DNA of 64,000 nt from Desulfobacterales bacterium (GTDB lineage Bacteria; Desulfobacterota; Desulfobacteria; Desulfobacterales; Desulfosarcinaceae): contig JACRDD010000009.1 of assembly GCA_016218685.1 (NCBI GenBank), positions 1-64,000 on the forward strand. The letters run 5' to 3'. A program made the translations under genes and the position numbers. Below the pieces are notes generated by a model. It had not been told where the DNA came from. It saw only the letters and a list, made by a program, of their open reading frames with translations, and searched no databases. Shown one piece after another: positions 52,505 to 62,212 of the stretch (positions are counted from its first letter, which is position 1; the number at the start of each line of letters is the position of its first letter).

Positions 52505-53317
52505 CTATTTTTTCTTCATCTTGCGATAAATGTCCTGAGGCAAAATATCCTCAAAGCGATAGTCTTTCCCATAATACCTTTCGATGATTTTATAAAATGT
52601 TCCGTTTGCCAAAATTATATCCAGACCTTTTCTGAATAATTGCAACGGGCCGTTCTGCCCTTTGGGAAATGCCATGGATGTCATTATTGAAATTACCGGT
52701 TTTTTAACGAATGAAAAGTTATTTGCAGAATCTGGAAATAATCTTTTAATTATATTCCGTCCGGTGAGATCGATCGCAACCGTCAAGTCAATATGCCCGG
52801 CATCTAATTTTTTAAAATTTTGATCTAGCTCAGCTACCAGCTCAGTGGGAATGCCGGCCTTTTCCAAAAGAGGGATCGTCGAACTGCCGCGTATGCTCCC
52901 GACCTTGTATTTTCTTAAATCACTTAATTGCTCATAAGCAATTCCATCAGGGAATCTCTCTGTCTTGTAGAAAAATACAATATTGGCAGTTAACAGATCC
53001 ACCGCTTCGACCAGGTGATCCTTCTTTTCTTTGGTAAACCAATTAATGGTCCCCAACATTGCATCATAATCGCTTTCAGTCAAAGACCACACGATTCGGG
53101 CCATGGGGATAAACTCAATCTGTATTTCTGTATCGACCGCTTTGAATGCTTGTACCGTGATATCATTCAGAACGCCGTTTCCCAGACCGGGCATGACATC
53201 CGGTTGGCTGAACGAAGGATGAATGGTCGAACTCACCTTAATGGGCTTAGAAGCAAAAGCACTGGCGCAGATGAATACCGAAAAAGTGATAACGATGAAG
53301 CACACTGACCGTTGCAT
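52505..53317 (-). CDS. periplasmic solute-binding protein (family 3 type)
   Basis: From ATG 53317 (AGGAGG four bases upstream) this is 270 residues with a signal peptide (to about residue 22). The body resembles amino-acid-type binding proteins: FIPMARIVWSLTESDYDAML, LRKYKVGSIRGSSTIPLLEK and AGHIDLTVAIDLTGRNIIKR. No ABC permease or ATPase is near; instead a hybrid sensor kinase follows upstream on the same strand (stop 38 bases before this start), so the protein may deliver a ligand signal to that kinase. AT content is higher than in the surroundings. Confidence 0.82.
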   Translation of the reverse strand: MQRSVCFIVITFSVFICASAFASKPIKVSSTIHPSFSQPDVMPGLGNGVLNDITVQAFKAVDTEIQIEFIPMARIVWSLTESDYDAMLGTINWFTKEKKDHLVEAVDLLTANIVFFYKTERFPDGIAYEQLSDLRKYKVGSIRGSSTIPLLEKAGIPTELVAELDQNFKKLDAGHIDLTVAIDLTGRNIIKRLFPDSANNFSFVKKPVISIMTSMAFPKGQNGPLQLFRKGLDIILANGTFYKIIERYYGKDYRFEDILPQDIYRKMKKK

Positions 53318-53354
53318 TTTTCCTCCTGGCTGCATTTATCGAAGGCTTTAATGA

Positions 53355-56012
53355 CTAACCGCCCAAAGCCTGCCTGACTTTAACCGCCAAATCTATAATG
53401 GAGAAGGGTTTGGAAACAAAGTGAACGCCCTCTTCCAGTTTGCCATGATGGGCAATGATATCGGCAGTATAGCCGGACATGTAGAGGCATATGATGCCGG
53501 GATGAATATGTCCGATACGCTCGGCCAACTCCCTGCCGTTCATCTTGGGCATGATGACATCGGTGAGTAGCAAATCTATTTTGCCACCATGGGAACTGGC
53601 TATGTCTATGGCGTCCTTAGTCGTTCCGGCCGACAAGATAGTATATCCAAGCTGCTCCAGAATCATCTCCGCCAGTTCCAAGATGTTTGCATCGTCTTCC
53701 ACGATCAGCACTGTTTCAGATCCCTGGGGAGGCGTTTCCGATCCATGTCCGGTTTCAATGGCCCTGACCTGTGCGTCAACCGCAGGAAAGTAGATCTGGA
53801 ATGTAGCACCCTGACCAAGCTTGCTGTCTACGCGTACAAAACCATTGTTTTGTTTTGCAACGCCATACACGGTGGCCAATCCTAAGCCGGTGCCCCGGCC
53901 GATTTCCTTAGTCGTGAAAAAGGGCTCAAAGATTCGCGCCAAGGTTTCATCCGACATACCGCAACCCGTGTCACTGACGGACAGCATCACATAACGGCCG
54001 GCCTTGCCATCTGCTGAATCCAGACATCCGTCTGCGTCCACGGTCACATTTTTGGTTTCAATGGTCACCTTGCCCACGCCACCGATGGCATCTCTGGCAT
54101 TGACCATGAGGTTGGCCAGAATCTGATCAATTTGGGATGGATCGATTTTGATCTTGTCTATCTCAGGGCCGGGCATCCAAGCCAACTCGATGTCTTCACC
54201 GATAAGGCGTCGCAGCACTTTCAACATGCCGGTGATGGTTCCGTTAATATCCAGGACTGTGGGATTGATGGTCTGTTTGCGGGCAAAAGCAAGTAGTTGT
54301 CGTACCAGGCCGGCGGACCGAGTAACCGCATCATAAATTGATTTCAGCCGCTTGTTCAAATTTTCATTTGCGAAATCCTTTGACTGCATCAGGGCCAACT
54401 CCGTATTGCCCGTCACAACCGAGAGCATATTGTTAAAATCATGGGCAATACCACCGGCGAGGTGGCCCACGGCCTCCATTTTTTGGGCTTGGTGTAGCTG
54501 TGACTGAAGCCGTTCCCTGGCCTCCTCGGCAGCTTTGTGCTGGGTGATGTCCTGTAAGGTCAACTGGATAAGTTGGCGTTCGTTGGCCCTGAAGGTGATC
54601 ACATGCACGATCGCGTCCCAAATCTCTTTATTGGGCCGCTGATGACGCCACTCGAACTCCTGGGCGCCCTCAGCCACAACTTTATGAACATAGTATTTGG
54701 CTTTTTCGGCTGAGGGGGTGCCGTCATATTGCGTTGGTGTCGACACATCCATGGGTGTTTTGCCCAAGGTCTCTTCTACCGTGGGATAACCATAAACAGA
54801 TGCCGCTGCCGGATTGCATTCGATGAACGTATAGGTCTCTATATCCATGATCACGATTGGAATCACGGAGCTCTCGAAAACGCGCTTGCGGAATGCCAGA
54901 TTCTCCCGTTCCTTTTCTTCAGATAGCTTTCTGGCTTGAATATCCGCCACGACGCCATCAATATACCCTGCACCCTCTGTGTGGTCCTTGGTAGCACGCG
55001 CCGAAATGGAAGCCCAAAAGAGCTTGTCGTGCCGGGATCTTAACTGGCACTCAAATTCCTGCACCTGGCCAACGCGCTCAACTTCCGCTATCAAGCGTTT
55101 CCAGTCGCCCTGCTGGTAAAAAAAGGTTCCAATCCGCATGCTTTTTATATCCGCGGCCTCGGCAATGGATAGCATCTGGCGTAGAGCAGGATTGGTGCTG
55201 ACCGGTTCGCCATCATATGAGATTCTAAAAACGCCCACGGGTATATTGTCATTCAGGGAGCGATAGCGCTGTTCGCTCTCCCGGAGCAATCGTTCGGTGG
55301 CTTCACGTTGTTCAATGTCTTCATGCACTCTCTCCTGAAGGGCATTGACCGCTGTCACAACTTGCTCCAACTCGTCCTGTCGCCTCCGGCGATCGAGTTG
55401 CAGTTTGGTATCCAGATGAGCGCTATCTATTTTACTACAAAATTCCGCCATGCGATTCAGGTGCCGGGCCACCAGTTTTTGGAACAGCAACATCACCACC
55501 AGGGCGGAGATAGTGACTAAAATGATGGTCGGGATGGCGTTGACGGCCACATAGTTCCATTGCTGTTTCGAGACGGCCGTATAATCCGGGTAAACGAAAA
55601 GTGTGCCGATTGCGGTGGCGGCGCCATTTTGGTGATGGTAGATCACTGGAAAAACATGAGGCTTTTGCTCCTTGGCAGGCCCAAACCCCTCGGAGAGTTT
55701 GAGCTTCCGGGAGCTTAGTTCCTCTGTTAACTCGCAACGAGCAATGCCTTCGAGTTTGAGCATGCTTTTGAGTAATAGTTGCAGTTGGGTTTCATCAAAG
55801 GCGTATAAACTCGCTGCCACGGACGGCAAATAACTCTCGTTTATGAATTGAACGTTCTGCTGAATACGATTGATTCCGGTACGATAGCCATGGTGGTAGT
55901 AGACAAGCGTGGAAACGAATAGGGCAACCAAACTGGTGATCAAAACCAGAATAAAAAATTTATGGGAAAGCGTGTGCGCCTTATTCAAAGTGGGATTTTT
56001 CCAGGGCTTCAA
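53355..56012 (-). CDS. hybrid sensor histidine kinase (periplasmic sensor, PAS, HisKA, HATPase, receiver)
   Basis: The start is TTG at 56012, chosen because AGGAGG lies exactly 7 bases upstream; 885 residues. Membrane helices at about 20-42 and 160-182 bracket a periplasmic sensor. Then come a HAMP-like linker, PAS domains ([15 protein letters not shown] near 250; [15 protein letters not shown] near 400), HisKA with H-box [11 protein letters not shown] (about 535), ATPase motifs ([25 protein letters not shown]) and a C-terminal receiver with phosphorylatable Asp in [13 protein letters not shown]. It lies in one unit with the solute-binding gene downstream. The 290 bases beyond the start, to 56302, carry no gene. 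Confidence 0.92.
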   Translation of the reverse strand: MKPWKNPTLNKAHTLSHKFFILVLITSLVALFVSTLVYYHHGYRTGINRIQQNVQFINESYLPSVAASLYAFDETQLQLLLKSMLKLEGIARCELTEELSSRKLKLSEGFGPAKEQKPHVFPVIYHHQNGAATAIGTLFVYPDYTAVSKQQWNYVAVNAIPTIILVTISALVVMLLFQKLVARHLNRMAEFCSKIDSAHLDTKLQLDRRRRQDELEQVVTAVNALQERVHEDIEQREATERLLRESEQRYRSLNDNIPVGVFRISYDGEPVSTNPALRQMLSIAEAADIKSMRIGTFFYQQGDWKRLIAEVERVGQVQEFECQLRSRHDKLFWASISARATKDHTEGAGYIDGVVADIQARKLSEEKERENLAFRKRVFESSVIPIVIMDIETYTFIECNPAAASVYGYPTVEETLGKTPMDVSTPTQYDGTPSAEKAKYYVHKVVAEGAQEFEWRHQRPNKEIWDAIVHVITFRANERQLIQLTLQDITQHKAAEEARERLQSQLHQAQKMEAVGHLAGGIAHDFNNMLSVVTGNTELALMQSKDFANENLNKRLKSIYDAVTRSAGLVRQLLAFARKQTINPTVLDINGTITGMLKVLRRLIGEDIELAWMPGPEIDKIKIDPSQIDQILANLMVNARDAIGGVGKVTIETKNVTVDADGCLDSADGKAGRYVMLSVSDTGCGMSDETLARIFEPFFTTKEIGRGTGLGLATVYGVAKQNNGFVRVDSKLGQGATFQIYFPAVDAQVRAIETGHGSETPPQGSETVLIVEDDANILELAEMILEQLGYTILSAGTTKDAIDIASSHGGKIDLLLTDVIMPKMNGRELAERIGHIHPGIICLYMSGYTADIIAHHGKLEEGVHFVSKPFSIIDLAVKVRQALGG

Positions 56013-56302
56013 CCCCGCACCTCCTATCGTTGCGCATCGATAGGATTTGGGCTGTATTTATTGGTGTCGGCCATCCGTTTACGCCCGTCTTCCTTTTGTG
56101 CAACGATAACGCATAGATATGCCGTATCAGAGCTCGCGCTAATCGAAGAACAAATTTTCTGTTATGATATCGGCGCAATACAATTGGAACTTAAAAAGAA
56201 AGTGCATCCGATTCCTTGACAACCTCGCGATCGATGGCACGGTCGCCATCGATGGGTGGCAAAGCGATTGCTGCATTTCGCGGGGAGGGGATTGGAGAAG
56301 CG

Positions 56303-56908
56303 TCAGCCGATAGCCGCGGCGATTTCCCGTTCCAGGGTTTGGAAGTGTCCCCAGAAGGAGTGATCGGCGCCCTGGATGACGCTGAGCCGGGCCTGGGCGT
56401 GCCAATGGGGCAGGGCAAGGTTGATCTGGCCGGGCGGGGCCAGATCGTCCAGGCTGCCGGTAAAAACGTGGTGCAATCCGGGAATGGTCATTTTGGTGAA
56501 ATCGATGAAGGCCACCGGCGGAGCTACCAGCAAGAGGCGGTGGGGGTGATCCCCGGCGCTGCGCGCCCAAGCGGCCAAAACCCAGGCGCCGAAAGAGTAC
56601 CCCGCCAGGTCGATGCGCTGGAAACCCAAGTTTTTCAGACAGGTGATGGCCGCCTGGACATCGACTTGCTCGCCGATGCCGTCCTCATGATGGCCGCTGC
56701 TGCGGCCCGTGCCTCTGAAATTGAAGCGCAGGGTGCTCCAGCCTTCCTGGTTGTAAGCCTCGGCGATGGCGGTCACCACGCCGTTGTCCATATCGCCCCC
56801 GTATAGAGGATGGGGATGCGTGATGACCACGGCCTGTTTGGGCGAGGCCATCAGCAGGCGGCCCTCCAGGCGGACTTCGGCGTCGTTGAAAAAAATGGTT
56901 TTTTCCAT
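56303..56908 (-). CDS. alpha/beta hydrolase
   Basis: 201 residues from ATG 56908; an ATG at 56923 is an alternative and neither has a strong ribosome site. Motifs are those of the small dienelactone-hydrolase-like group: VVITHPHPLYGGDMDN, STLRFNFRGTGRSSG, the nucleophile elbow LAGYSFGAWVLAAW with Ser in GYSFG, and a final GADHSFWGH with the catalytic His. Cytoplasmic. It ends a - strand run after UspA and CBS-ACT genes. Substrate unknown. Confidence 0.9.
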   Translation of the reverse strand: MEKTIFFNDAEVRLEGRLLMASPKQAVVITHPHPLYGGDMDNGVVTAIAEAYNQEGWSTLRFNFRGTGRSSGHHEDGIGEQVDVQAAITCLKNLGFQRIDLAGYSFGAWVLAAWARSAGDHPHRLLLVAPPVAFIDFTKMTIPGLHHVFTGSLDDLAPPGQINLALPHWHAQARLSVIQGADHSFWGHFQTLEREIAAAIG

Positions 56909-56962
56909 CGTGCGGGTACCCATCTCTATTGATAGCGCCGGGGGCGCGTCGATACGATCATC

Positions 56963-57646
56963 TCACTCGCTGAAGATTTTGCGCCGGTTCTCGCGATGGT
57001 CCACCATATAGAGCAGTTGGGCCACACGGCCGATCTGTTCCAGCAGGCTCTCGGTCTTCTCGCGATCGATCTTGTAGACGCGGAAATAGACCCGACGATA
57101 GCCTTCCTGGCAGCGCTTGTAGGAGGTCATGATGCTGGCCATCTTACCGCCGACCTGACGCACGAGATTGGCCACTTCCATGATCGAGCCCGGCCGATCT
57201 TCGAGCAGGATGGCGATGTGCATGCCGCGGTCGTGCAGACCGGTCAAGGAGACCAGGGCGCTGAATAGATCGTTCTGGGTGATGATACCCTTCAACTCGC
57301 CCTGGCCGTCAACCACCGGCAGGGCCGCGATCTTGTGCCTCTGCAAAATTTCGGCGGCCTCTTCGATAGTAAAATCCTGGGGAACCGTGATGGCCGGCTT
57401 GCTCATGATGTCGGCCACTTTGATCTTGTCCAGCAGGTAGATCAATTCGTGCACGTCCAGGGTGGTGGCATCCGATGCCGATGCGCGCTTCAGGTCGCCG
57501 TCGCTGAGTATGCCGACGAGCTTGTTGTCCTTGAGGACCGGCAGTTGGTGGATCTGGTGCTTTTTGATCAGGTCCATGGCCCGTTTCATGGAGTCGCCGG
57601 GGGTAATCGTAACGACCTCTTTACTCATCCAGTATTTGACCAGCAT
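56963..57646 (-). CDS. CBS-pair and ACT domain protein (AcuB-like)
   Basis: From ATG 57646 (AGGAGG 7 bases upstream) this is 227 residues. Two CBS domains span about 1-135 (YWMSKEVVTITPGDSMKRAM; MSKPAITVPQDFTIEEAAEI), followed by an ACT-like domain (HIAILLEDRPGSIMEVANLV) and a basic C-terminus. The layout is that of AcuB-type proteins, which bind adenine nucleotides and are of uncertain role. It lies between the UspA and hydrolase genes, suggesting an energy- or stress-sensing group. Confidence 0.9.
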   Translation of the reverse strand: MLVKYWMSKEVVTITPGDSMKRAMDLIKKHQIHQLPVLKDNKLVGILSDGDLKRASASDATTLDVHELIYLLDKIKVADIMSKPAITVPQDFTIEEAAEILQRHKIAALPVVDGQGELKGIITQNDLFSALVSLTGLHDRGMHIAILLEDRPGSIMEVANLVRQVGGKMASIMTSYKRCQEGYRRVYFRVYKIDREKTESLLEQIGRVAQLLYMVDHRENRRKIFSE

Positions 57647-57738
57647 GGCCTTTCCTCCTTGGTTGGGTGGAACGGATTGATGCCTCCCGGATGTCGGGCC
57701 GGTCCGCCCGTTCGCGAACCTCGTCCGGGACAATGCTT

Positions 57739-58209
57739 CTATTGATCGAAGAACTTATCTCCGCGGATGCTCAGCATCGGAATGGGGCTGCGACGGTACA
57801 TGGCCCGGGCGCAGGAACCCATGACCACATCGGCCAGGTCGGTGCGACCCTTGGTGGCCATGATGAGCAGATCCGGCGTTTCTTCATCGATGACTTCCAG
57901 TAGTTTTTGATAGGGGATGCCGATGCGTACGATCGAGCGGGTGGTGCCCGGGTCGGCATGGCAGCTTTGGATCAATTTGTTCAACTCTTCGTGCCGTTCG
58001 CGCAGACGTTCGTTGATGAACTGATCGAACTGAAAGGTGGCGTATGTCGCCATGATGCTCTGAACGGCATCGATATCGCGTTGATTGATGACATTGACCA
58101 TCAGCAGGTCCGCTCCCAAATCATTGGCCAGCTGGGTGGCATACTGGGCCATGGGCAGGGAGTATTTCGAAAAATCGACCGCTACCATGATGGTGTGAAT
58201 GTGGGACAT
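57739..58209 (-). CDS. universal stress protein, UspA family
   Basis: 156 residues from ATG 58209 (AAGGAG 6 bases upstream). It starts HTIMVAVDFSKYSLPMAQYA and has a C-terminal nucleotide-binding stretch TKGRTDLADVVMGSCARAMY with the Gly residues of the ATP-binding UspA class. One domain, cytoplasmic. First gene of the - strand group that continues with CBS-ACT and hydrolase. An earlier in-frame start exists but lacks a ribosome site. Confidence 0.92.
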   Translation of the reverse strand: MSHIHTIMVAVDFSKYSLPMAQYATQLANDLGADLLMVNVINQRDIDAVQSIMATYATFQFDQFINERLRERHEELNKLIQSCHADPGTTRSIVRIGIPYQKLLEVIDEETPDLLIMATKGRTDLADVVMGSCARAMYRRSPIPMLSIRGDKFFDQ

Positions 58210-58520
58210 AGCGCGCTCCTTTCGTTGTTTCGTCATTTTGGGGTCAATGGCGCGTACTGCCTTGATTAGCAAGGAGCATACCACGGTGGCTGTGGATGTG
58301 CCAAACTATAATCATATGAAAAGATTGATTTAAATTGTGCCGTTGGCCTTTCGGGCCAGTAGGCGGTCGTGTCGAACTTCTTTACAGGCTGTCAATTGCG
58401 GACCAGACCCGGGGTTCGGGAAGGGGCGGAGGGCAAGTGATGCAGTCGTTCGCCGGAGGCTCGGCAAGCGCAGCTTTGCTTCTGCCTGTGCGAGCCTCCA
58501 GTTCTTTCATTCGTCGGCTG
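58210..58520. other. gene-free region with a long hairpin behind the esterase gene
   Basis: These 311 bases hold the promoter side of the uspA group and the 3' side of the esterase gene. GGAGGCTCG (58455-58463) pairs exactly with CGAGCCTCC (58491-58499), with inner pairing of GGCAAGC-like and GCTTCTGCC segments. This may terminate or protect the esterase transcript. No further gene seen. Confidence 0.5.
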
Positions 58521-60626
58521 TTACGGCGCAGAGCAGTTTTCCTGATAAAAATCGTCCGTTCCGAATATATCGCCATACACCCTGCAGTGATCCGCATCGG
58601 TCCTGAATCCGGTTTCGCTTTGCAGGCTGTTCTTTATATCGTCCGCATAGAGGTGAAAATCGGCCATATGGATGCCGGCATCGGCGGGCGTGTCGAAAAT
58701 CATCAAATTCTTGCCGCCTTCCGCGTTTGTCCAAGGGGTCCAGGCCACAGCCTGGGGCGCCTGGGGCCTGCCCGTTCCGGGCGAGCCGTCATATGCCATG
58801 GCGGCCCAATAAGAAGACATGCTTTGCGCCAGCGCGATTCGGCCGTCTTTGTTGGCAGGCGTATAGGTCATGACCATCAAATCCATGAGCACCATGCTCG
58901 GATCGGCAAAGACATAGGGGATTTCGATACCGTGGGCGGCACCCACCATGAAGCTTAAGTCAACCCCCATGATATTGGGTTCCTCATCCCAATCGAAGCG
59001 GTAGACATAGATACCGTCGGGCTGATGCAGGCTGATGGCCGCGGCGACCTCATCCACCGAGGTGACCTTCCACATGTTCGAGTAGTACTTGGCGGCAAGC
59101 TCGTAGTTCTTGGGCTTGATGACGATGGGAATCGTATCCATCACGTTCAGCGCATAGTCCGGGTCCATCATCAAGAAGAGCTTGTACTCGTCCCGATTGG
59201 TGCCGAGCATGATCGGTACCTGATGATACTCGCCGGCCTTGAAAACGGACAATGGATCTTTGCGCGGAAGCACATGGCCGTCCTGGATGCCCGTGGGCAT
59301 GATGATCATTCCGCCGAACTGGGGCTCGGTGCCGTAGGCCGAAATCAATTTGGCCGCAGGCATGGCGCGCAGATAGGCTTCGATGGCCTCATCCGCCATG
59401 GCATCCTGAAGCCGTTTGGCCGCCGGCCGGTCGGCGGCCAGGCCGTCGGCCATGAGCAGACGATTGACGGTTTCCCGGGAGCTGGTGGGGTAGCCGGGCA
59501 CGGCGTCATCCACATAGTTTTCCGCCACACTCATGGGCTGCCAGTTGCTGTTGCCGGCCACCCATTCGATGACCGGGCTCTGGGCGATGGCGCGGTGGAA
59601 CAGCCCTGCGCTCAAGGGCGACGCCAACATCGAGAGGGTGTTGAAAGCCCCGGCTGATTCGCCGAACAAGGTGACATTGTGCCGGTCTCCGCCAAAGGCT
59701 GCGATGTTCGCTTGCACCCATTCCAGGGCCCGGACGATATCCAGGGTGCCGAAATTGCCCGAACGATCTTCGGGCGTGCTGCCCTCGCCCCGCAGGGCCG
59801 GATGGGCAAACCAGCCCAGCGGCCCCAATCTGTAATTGATGGCCACGACGACGACATTGTGCTTCTCGGCCAGCATTTTGCCGTTGTAGGCTGCGCCTTC
59901 ACCGATGGAGTTGCCCCCGCCATGCACCCAGAACATGACGGGCTTCTGACCGGCCGTATCCGGCGCCCAGATGTTGAGGTAGAGGCAGTCCTCGCCGCCC
60001 ATCACCTGGCCGTCATACTCCGGCGGGTAGTTGCTCAGCATGTTCACATACTGGGTGCAGGGCTGGCAGGCGGTGGTGGCCATCAGGGTCTTGGCCCACG
60101 GGGTTTCGGGTTGTGGCGCTTTCCAGCGCAACTCCTTGACCGGTGGTTTCGCGAAGGGCACGCCATACCATGCGGCGATGCCGTTTTCTTCGCGCTTGCC
60201 GATGAGCGTGCCCGATGCGATGCGCCGGATGGTGTCGCTGCGCATGGCAAAATGAACGTTGCCGACATTCTGGGTGCTTCTCTTGACCACGGTTTGGGAG
60301 GGTGCGCCCGTGTAGCCGTTCGGCGGCGTCAGCGTCACTTTGTAAATGCCGCTGGGGATATCCTGGAATTCATATGCGCCTAAAATATTGGTGACGGCCG
60401 TTTTTTGAAGGCTGTTGCCGGTCAGCGTCAGACTCACGCGGCGTATACCGCGACCATCCAGGGTGACTTTGCCCGAGATCGATCCGCTGCCCGTTCCGGT
60501 TTCTTCACCGGAGCCGTCGCAGCCCCAAAGCAGAAACAGGCCGATCCAAAGAATGGCTATCCAAAACGACCGTTTCCTGATTCCGAAAAAAGCCCCTACC
60601 CGGCCATAACTGCGCGCGTCAGCCAT
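58521..60626 (-). CDS. lipid-anchored type-B carboxylesterase with N-terminal carboxypeptidase-regulatory-like domain
   Basis: From ATG 60626 (GAGGGGG about 8 bases upstream) this is 701 residues. A signal with lipobox FLLWGC places the lipid on Cys 36. Residues about 45-120 form a beta domain of the CarboxypepD_reg type (ISGKVTLDGRGIRRVSLTLT). Residues about 135-690 are the type-B carboxylesterase fold: YLNIWAPDTAGQKPVMFWVH, oxyanion GGG, nucleophile VTLFGESAGAFN (Ser 324) and HGIEIPYVF with the likely catalytic His. It would hydrolyse esters at the cell surface or in the periplasm. Single gene. Confidence 0.9.
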   Translation of the reverse strand: MADARSYGRVGAFFGIRKRSFWIAILWIGLFLLWGCDGSGEETGTGSGSISGKVTLDGRGIRRVSLTLTGNSLQKTAVTNILGAYEFQDIPSGIYKVTLTPPNGYTGAPSQTVVKRSTQNVGNVHFAMRSDTIRRIASGTLIGKREENGIAAWYGVPFAKPPVKELRWKAPQPETPWAKTLMATTACQPCTQYVNMLSNYPPEYDGQVMGGEDCLYLNIWAPDTAGQKPVMFWVHGGGNSIGEGAAYNGKMLAEKHNVVVVAINYRLGPLGWFAHPALRGEGSTPEDRSGNFGTLDIVRALEWVQANIAAFGGDRHNVTLFGESAGAFNTLSMLASPLSAGLFHRAIAQSPVIEWVAGNSNWQPMSVAENYVDDAVPGYPTSSRETVNRLLMADGLAADRPAAKRLQDAMADEAIEAYLRAMPAAKLISAYGTEPQFGGMIIMPTGIQDGHVLPRKDPLSVFKAGEYHQVPIMLGTNRDEYKLFLMMDPDYALNVMDTIPIVIKPKNYELAAKYYSNMWKVTSVDEVAAAISLHQPDGIYVYRFDWDEEPNIMGVDLSFMVGAAHGIEIPYVFADPSMVLMDLMVMTYTPANKDGRIALAQSMSSYWAAMAYDGSPGTGRPQAPQAVAWTPWTNAEGGKNLMIFDTPADAGIHMADFHLYADDIKNSLQSETGFRTDADHCRVYGDIFGTDDFYQENCSAP

Positions 60627-60751
60627 CGGTGTATCCCCCTCTTGTGATGTTTTTCGAAGATTTGGCGGAATGGAAAAGTCTAATACAAACTGACACGTCA
60701 GTCTAATCGGTGGCGCGCGAAAAATCAACTGTAAAGTTAAGGCAGGGTTCG

Positions 60752-62191
60752 TTACGAATCGGCCGTGGTCTTCACCGAAGTTTGGATTTTAAGGTTGTAC
60801 TTCTCGATCTTGGAGTGCAGGGTGGGCCGGGAAAGTCCCAGGATCTTGGCCGCCCGCGAGCGGTTGCCGTCGGTGACATTGAGGGCTTCGGTGATCAGCA
60901 GGCTGGCGAAATGATCCATGCAGGCTTCGAAGACGTTGCCGTCGCCTTGGCCTAAAATCTGCTCCCGCACCCATTGGCGGATGACCTCTTCGGTGGACGC
61001 ATTGCCCTTGGGGCACTGGCGGTTTTCCTGGCCGGTGACCTGGGCGATATCGGCCGTGCTGATGGGGGTGCCGCGGTTGAAGATCAGCGCCTTCTGCAAG
61101 GTGTTGGCCAATTCGCGCACGTTGCCGGGCCATTCGCGTTGTTGCAGGTCATGCAATACGCCTTTGGCCAGGCCCGGGTTGTCCATGCCCAGGTCGGCGG
61201 CAAAACGGGAAAGGAAGTAGTCGCTGAGCAGCGGAATGTCTTCGGTGCGCTCGCTCAGGGGCGGCAGCCAGATGGTGATCACCTTCAGGCGGTAGTAGAG
61301 ATCTTCGCGGAATAGTCCCTGGGTGATGAGGGTTTCCAGATCGCGATTGGTGGCCGCGATGATGCGCACGTCCACGGGGATCGTTTCCCGGCCGCCCAGG
61401 CGTTCGATGCTTTTCTCCTGCAGCAGGCGCAACATTTTGGCCTGCAGGTTCATGGGCATGTCGCCGATCTCGTCCAAAAAGATGGTGCCGCCCGAGGCCT
61501 GTTCGATTTTGCCGACCCGGCGGTGATTGGCGCCGGTGAAGGCCCCCTTTTCATAGCCGAACAATTCGCTCTCCAGCAGGGTGTCGGGGATGGCCACGCA
61601 GTTGATCACCAGAAACGGCCGGGTGGCCCGCAGGCTGTGCTGGAAGATGGCCCGGGCGGCCAACTCTTTGCCGGTGCCCGAATCGCCCCGGATCAGCACG
61701 GTGGCATCGGTGGCCGCCACGCGTCCGATGGCCTTATAGACTTTCTGCATGGCCGGGCTGCGGCCGATGATGGCATCCTGGGCCGCTTCGCCGGGCGTAC
61801 CGTTCACGGCCACGGTGGAACGCATGAAACGGCCGGCTTCCAGAGCCTGTTTGATGGTGGAGAGCATGTCCGGAATATCGAAGGGCTTGAGCACGTAATC
61901 GAAGGCGCCCATTTTGGTGGCTTCGATGGCCGTTTCGGTGGTGCCATAGGCGGTCATGATGATGGCCGGCACCCTTTGGTCGATGGCGTGGATGGTTTTG
62001 AAGGTTTCCAGGCCGCTCATGCCCGGCAGGCGCACATCCAGGATCACCAGGTCGGGCATCTTTTCGCGCACGATACGCAGGCCGGCTTCGCCCGACGCGG
62101 CGGTTTGGACCACATAGCCCTCTTCGGTGAGCAGCTTGTTGAAGCTTTTGCGCAAGGGATCGTCATCGTCGATAATCAGAATGGTGGTCAC
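60752..62191 (-). CDS. sigma-54-dependent NtrC-family response regulator
   Basis: 479 residues: receiver domain 1-120 with Asp 52 in LVILDVRLPGMSG; AAA+ domain with Walker A GDSGTGKE, the sigma-54 contact loop GAFTGA, and Walker B GGTIFLDEIGD; a C-terminal Fis-type helix-turn-helix (NRSRAAKILGLSRPTLHSKI). All catalytic motifs are intact, so it should activate sigma-54 promoters. It lies 21 bases downstream of the cognate kinase gene. Targets unknown; a candidate is the operon containing the partial gene at the window edge. Confidence 0.95.
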   Translation of the reverse strand: MTTILIIDDDDPLRKSFNKLLTEEGYVVQTAASGEAGLRIVREKMPDLVILDVRLPGMSGLETFKTIHAIDQRVPAIIMTAYGTTETAIEATKMGAFDYVLKPFDIPDMLSTIKQALEAGRFMRSTVAVNGTPGEAAQDAIIGRSPAMQKVYKAIGRVAATDATVLIRGDSGTGKELAARAIFQHSLRATRPFLVINCVAIPDTLLESELFGYEKGAFTGANHRRVGKIEQASGGTIFLDEIGDMPMNLQAKMLRLLQEKSIERLGGRETIPVDVRIIAATNRDLETLITQGLFREDLYYRLKVITIWLPPLSERTEDIPLLSDYFLSRFAADLGMDNPGLAKGVLHDLQQREWPGNVRELANTLQKALIFNRGTPISTADIAQVTGQENRQCPKGNASTEEVIRQWVREQILGQGDGNVFEACMDHFASLLITEALNVTDGNRSRAAKILGLSRPTLHSKIEKYNLKIQTSVKTTADS

Positions 62192-62212
62192 GGATGGCTC
62201 CTTGAAGCTATT

